The notes under the pieces are model-generated. The model had not been told where the DNA came from. It did no database searches and saw only the letters and a program-made list of their open reading frames with translations. A DNA stretch of 5,894 nucleotides from Chloroflexota bacterium (GTDB lineage Bacteria; Chloroflexota; Dehalococcoidia; DSTF01; JACRBR01), in assembly GCA_021813085.1 (NCBI GenBank), contig JAKAMA010000171.1, positions 1-5,894 on the forward strand, in the 5' to 3' direction. Positions 3,827 to 5,894 of the stretch are shown piece by piece (the stretch's first letter is position 1; every line of letters starts with the position of its first letter). A program made the translations under genes and the position numbers.

Positions 3827-5200
3827 ATGACCATCCGTTCGATCAACCCCGCCACGGAAGAGACGATCGCCGAGTTCGCGGAGCACGCGCCGGAGCAGGT
3901 CGAGCAGATGCTGGCGGCGGCCGCGCGCGCGTCGCACGACTGGCGGCGCACACCGCTCGACGAGCGCGCGCGCCTGCTGCGCGCCACCGCCGCGCACCTT
4001 CGCGCCGCCCGCCCGCACTACGCCGCGTTGATCACCGCGGAGATGGGCAAGCCGATCACGGAGGCCGAGGCCGAGATCGAGAAGTGCGCCTGGTGCTGCG
4101 ACTACTACGCCGACGCGGGCGCCGGCTTCCTCGCCGATCAGCCGGTCGAGACGAACGCGCGCGAGAGCTACGTCGCGTTCCGTCCGCTCGGCGCCGTGCT
4201 CGCGATCATGCCGTGGAACTTCCCGTTCTGGCAGGTCTTCCGCTTCGCCGCGCCGGCGCTGATGGCGGGCAACGTCGCCCTCCTCAAGCACGCCGCCAAC
4301 GTGCCGCAGTGCGCCCTCGCCGTGGCCGAGGCGCTGCGCGCGGGCGGCCTGCCGGAAGGCGTCTTCCAGACGCTGCTCGTGCCGTCCGGCGCCGTCGAGC
4401 GGATCATCGCCGACCCGCGCGTTCACGCCGTCACGCTCACCGGCAGCGACGTCACGGGCGCCAAGGTCGCCGCCGCCGCCGGCCGCGCGCTGAAGAAGAC
4501 CGTGCTCGAGCTCGGCGGCTCCGACCCGTTCGTCGTGCTCGAAGACGCGGACCTCGCGCTCGCCGCGGAGACCGCCGTGCGCGCGCGCTTCCTCAACGCC
4601 GGCCAGAGCTGCATCGCCGCCAAGCGCTTCATCGCCGTCGAGGCCGTGGCCGGCGAGTTCACGGAGCGCTTCGCCGCCGCGGCCGCACGGCTGGTCGTCG
4701 GCGACCCTGCCGACCGTACGACGCAGGTCGGGCCGCTGGCACGCGCCGACCTGCGCGACGCCCTCGAGCGGCAGGTGCGCGCGTCGGTCGCGGCCGGCGC
4801 ACGCGTCGTGCTCGGCGGCGCGCGCATCGAGCGCCGCGGCTATTACTTCGCGCCGACGGTCGTCGCCGACGTCGCGCCCGACATGCCGATGTCCTGCGAG
4901 GAGACCTTCGGCCCCGCCGCCGCCATCATCCGTGCACGGGACGAGGCCGATGCCCTGCGGCTCGCCAACGACTCCCCCTATGGCCTCGGGGCCTCGCTCT
5001 GGAGCCGCGACGCCGAGCGCGCCCGACGCCTCGCCGGCCAGGTCGAGTCCGGCTCCGTGTTCATCAACGGCATGGTCGCGTCCGACCCGCGCCTGCCGTT
5101 CGGCGGCGTCAAGCGCAGCGGCTACGGCCGCGAGCTGTCCTCCTTCGGCATCCGCGAGTTCGTCAACGTCCAGACCGTCTGGATCGGCCCAGGGACGTAG
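3827..5200 (+). CDS. gabD: Succinate-semialdehyde dehydrogenase-like NAD(P)-dependent aldehyde dehydrogenase
   Basis: This complete 457-residue aldehyde dehydrogenase is of the short succinate-semialdehyde dehydrogenase type (Sad/YneI and GabD1, about 455-462 residues). It would oxidise succinate semialdehyde, or a related aldehyde, to the acid with NAD(P)+, feeding the TCA cycle from GABA-type degradation. The oxyanion residue N131 is in MPWNFPFWQV, and cofactor-binding K154 is in LLKHAAN. The TLTGS turn (203-207) is followed by general base E228 in LELGGSDPFVVLEDADL, nucleophile C262 in NAGQSCIAAKRFI, and E359 in CEETFGP. All expected residues are present. The ATG at 3827 follows GGAGGA (3816-3821) by five bases and matches the family start (INPATEE). 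An ATG at 3779 in frame lacks support. The gene is divergent from DUF3237 and has no gabT or transporter beside it. Substrate specificity is inferred from similarity alone. Confidence 0.93.
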   Translation: MTIRSINPATEETIAEFAEHAPEQVEQMLAAAARASHDWRRTPLDERARLLRATAAHLRAARPHYAALITAEMGKPITEAEAEIEKCAWCCDYYADAGAGFLADQPVETNARESYVAFRPLGAVLAIMPWNFPFWQVFRFAAPALMAGNVALLKHAANVPQCALAVAEALRAGGLPEGVFQTLLVPSGAVERIIADPRVHAVTLTGSDVTGAKVAAAAGRALKKTVLELGGSDPFVVLEDADLALAAETAVRARFLNAGQSCIAAKRFIAVEAVAGEFTERFAAAAARLVVGDPADRTTQVGPLARADLRDALERQVRASVAAGARVVLGGARIERRGYYFAPTVVADVAPDMPMSCEETFGPAAAIIRARDEADALRLANDSPYGLGASLWSRDAERARRLAGQVESGSVFINGMVASDPRLPFGGVKRSGYGRELSSFGIREFVNVQTVWIGPGT

Positions 5201-5206
5201 CGCCAC

Positions 5207-5237
5207 CGCGAAGCCGCTGCCAGCCTTGCGGTTCGCG
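5207..5237 (+). terminator. Hairpin just after the aldehyde dehydrogenase
   Basis: CGCGAA plus CCGC (5207-5217, with G5213 bulged) pairs with GCGGTTCGCG (5228-5237), ten pairs in all, around a ten-base loop. It begins seven bases after the TAG, as expected for a terminator, but has no clear T-run. Confidence 0.5.
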
Positions 5238-5253
5238 CTTCGAGAACGGTCGC

Positions 5254-5894
<641 letters not shown>

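Noticed and set aside
3589..3987. N-terminal extension of DUF3237 through the heptamer array
   Set aside because: The open frame would translate the repeats and then run antisense to the dehydrogenase. The family begins near the ATG at 3588, which has its own ribosome-binding site and promoter.

Overview
This is a high-GC window of bacterial chromosome with strong G/C preference at third codon positions. It holds ordinary housekeeping and accessory genes and has no mobile-element, phage, tRNA, rRNA or CRISPR signal. MreB, a small Bacillus-type PurQ, a PII protein, a DUF3237 protein, GTG starts and apparently leaderless promoters suggest a high-GC Gram-positive-like or Chloroflexota lineage. 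A Dehalococcoidia-like Chloroflexota is my best guess. It rests on impression, not on a phylogenetic marker comparison.

Layout, left to right: (1) the C-terminal end of a PII nitrogen-regulatory protein (glnB-type, + strand, cut by the window edge), followed by a strong GC hairpin. (2) A class I SAM-dependent O-methyltransferase of the catechol/caffeoyl-CoA type (+), converging on (3) a flavin reductase-like FMN-binding protein (-). (4) Divergent from the flavin reductase, a 61-residue protein of unknown function (+) with a well-formed promoter whose predicted start of transcription is its GTG codon. (5) A small membrane protein with an N-terminal four-cysteine zinc ribbon and two or three membrane segments (+), followed by a terminator-like hairpin. 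(6) purQ (+), the glutaminase subunit of FGAM synthase. It stands alone here without purS or purL and also appears leaderless. (7) A convergent DUF3237 protein (-). (8) Divergent from it, a complete succinate-semialdehyde dehydrogenase-like aldehyde dehydrogenase (+). The 238-base gap between these two promoters carries a degenerate tandem heptamer repeat, TCTGTYG. (9) After a hairpin and a gap with a TATAAT box and a small palindrome, the first 174 codons of mreB (+), cut by the right edge.

The genes do not form one pathway. Nearly all look like single-gene transcription units separated by hairpins or by divergent promoters. The metabolic themes are nitrogen sensing (PII), purine synthesis (PurQ), small-molecule redox (flavin reductase, aldehyde dehydrogenase) and cell shape (MreB). 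I found no convincing undescribed multi-gene system. The points most worth a second look are the heptamer array between the two divergent promoters, the paired leaderless GTG starts, and the two small proteins of unknown role.
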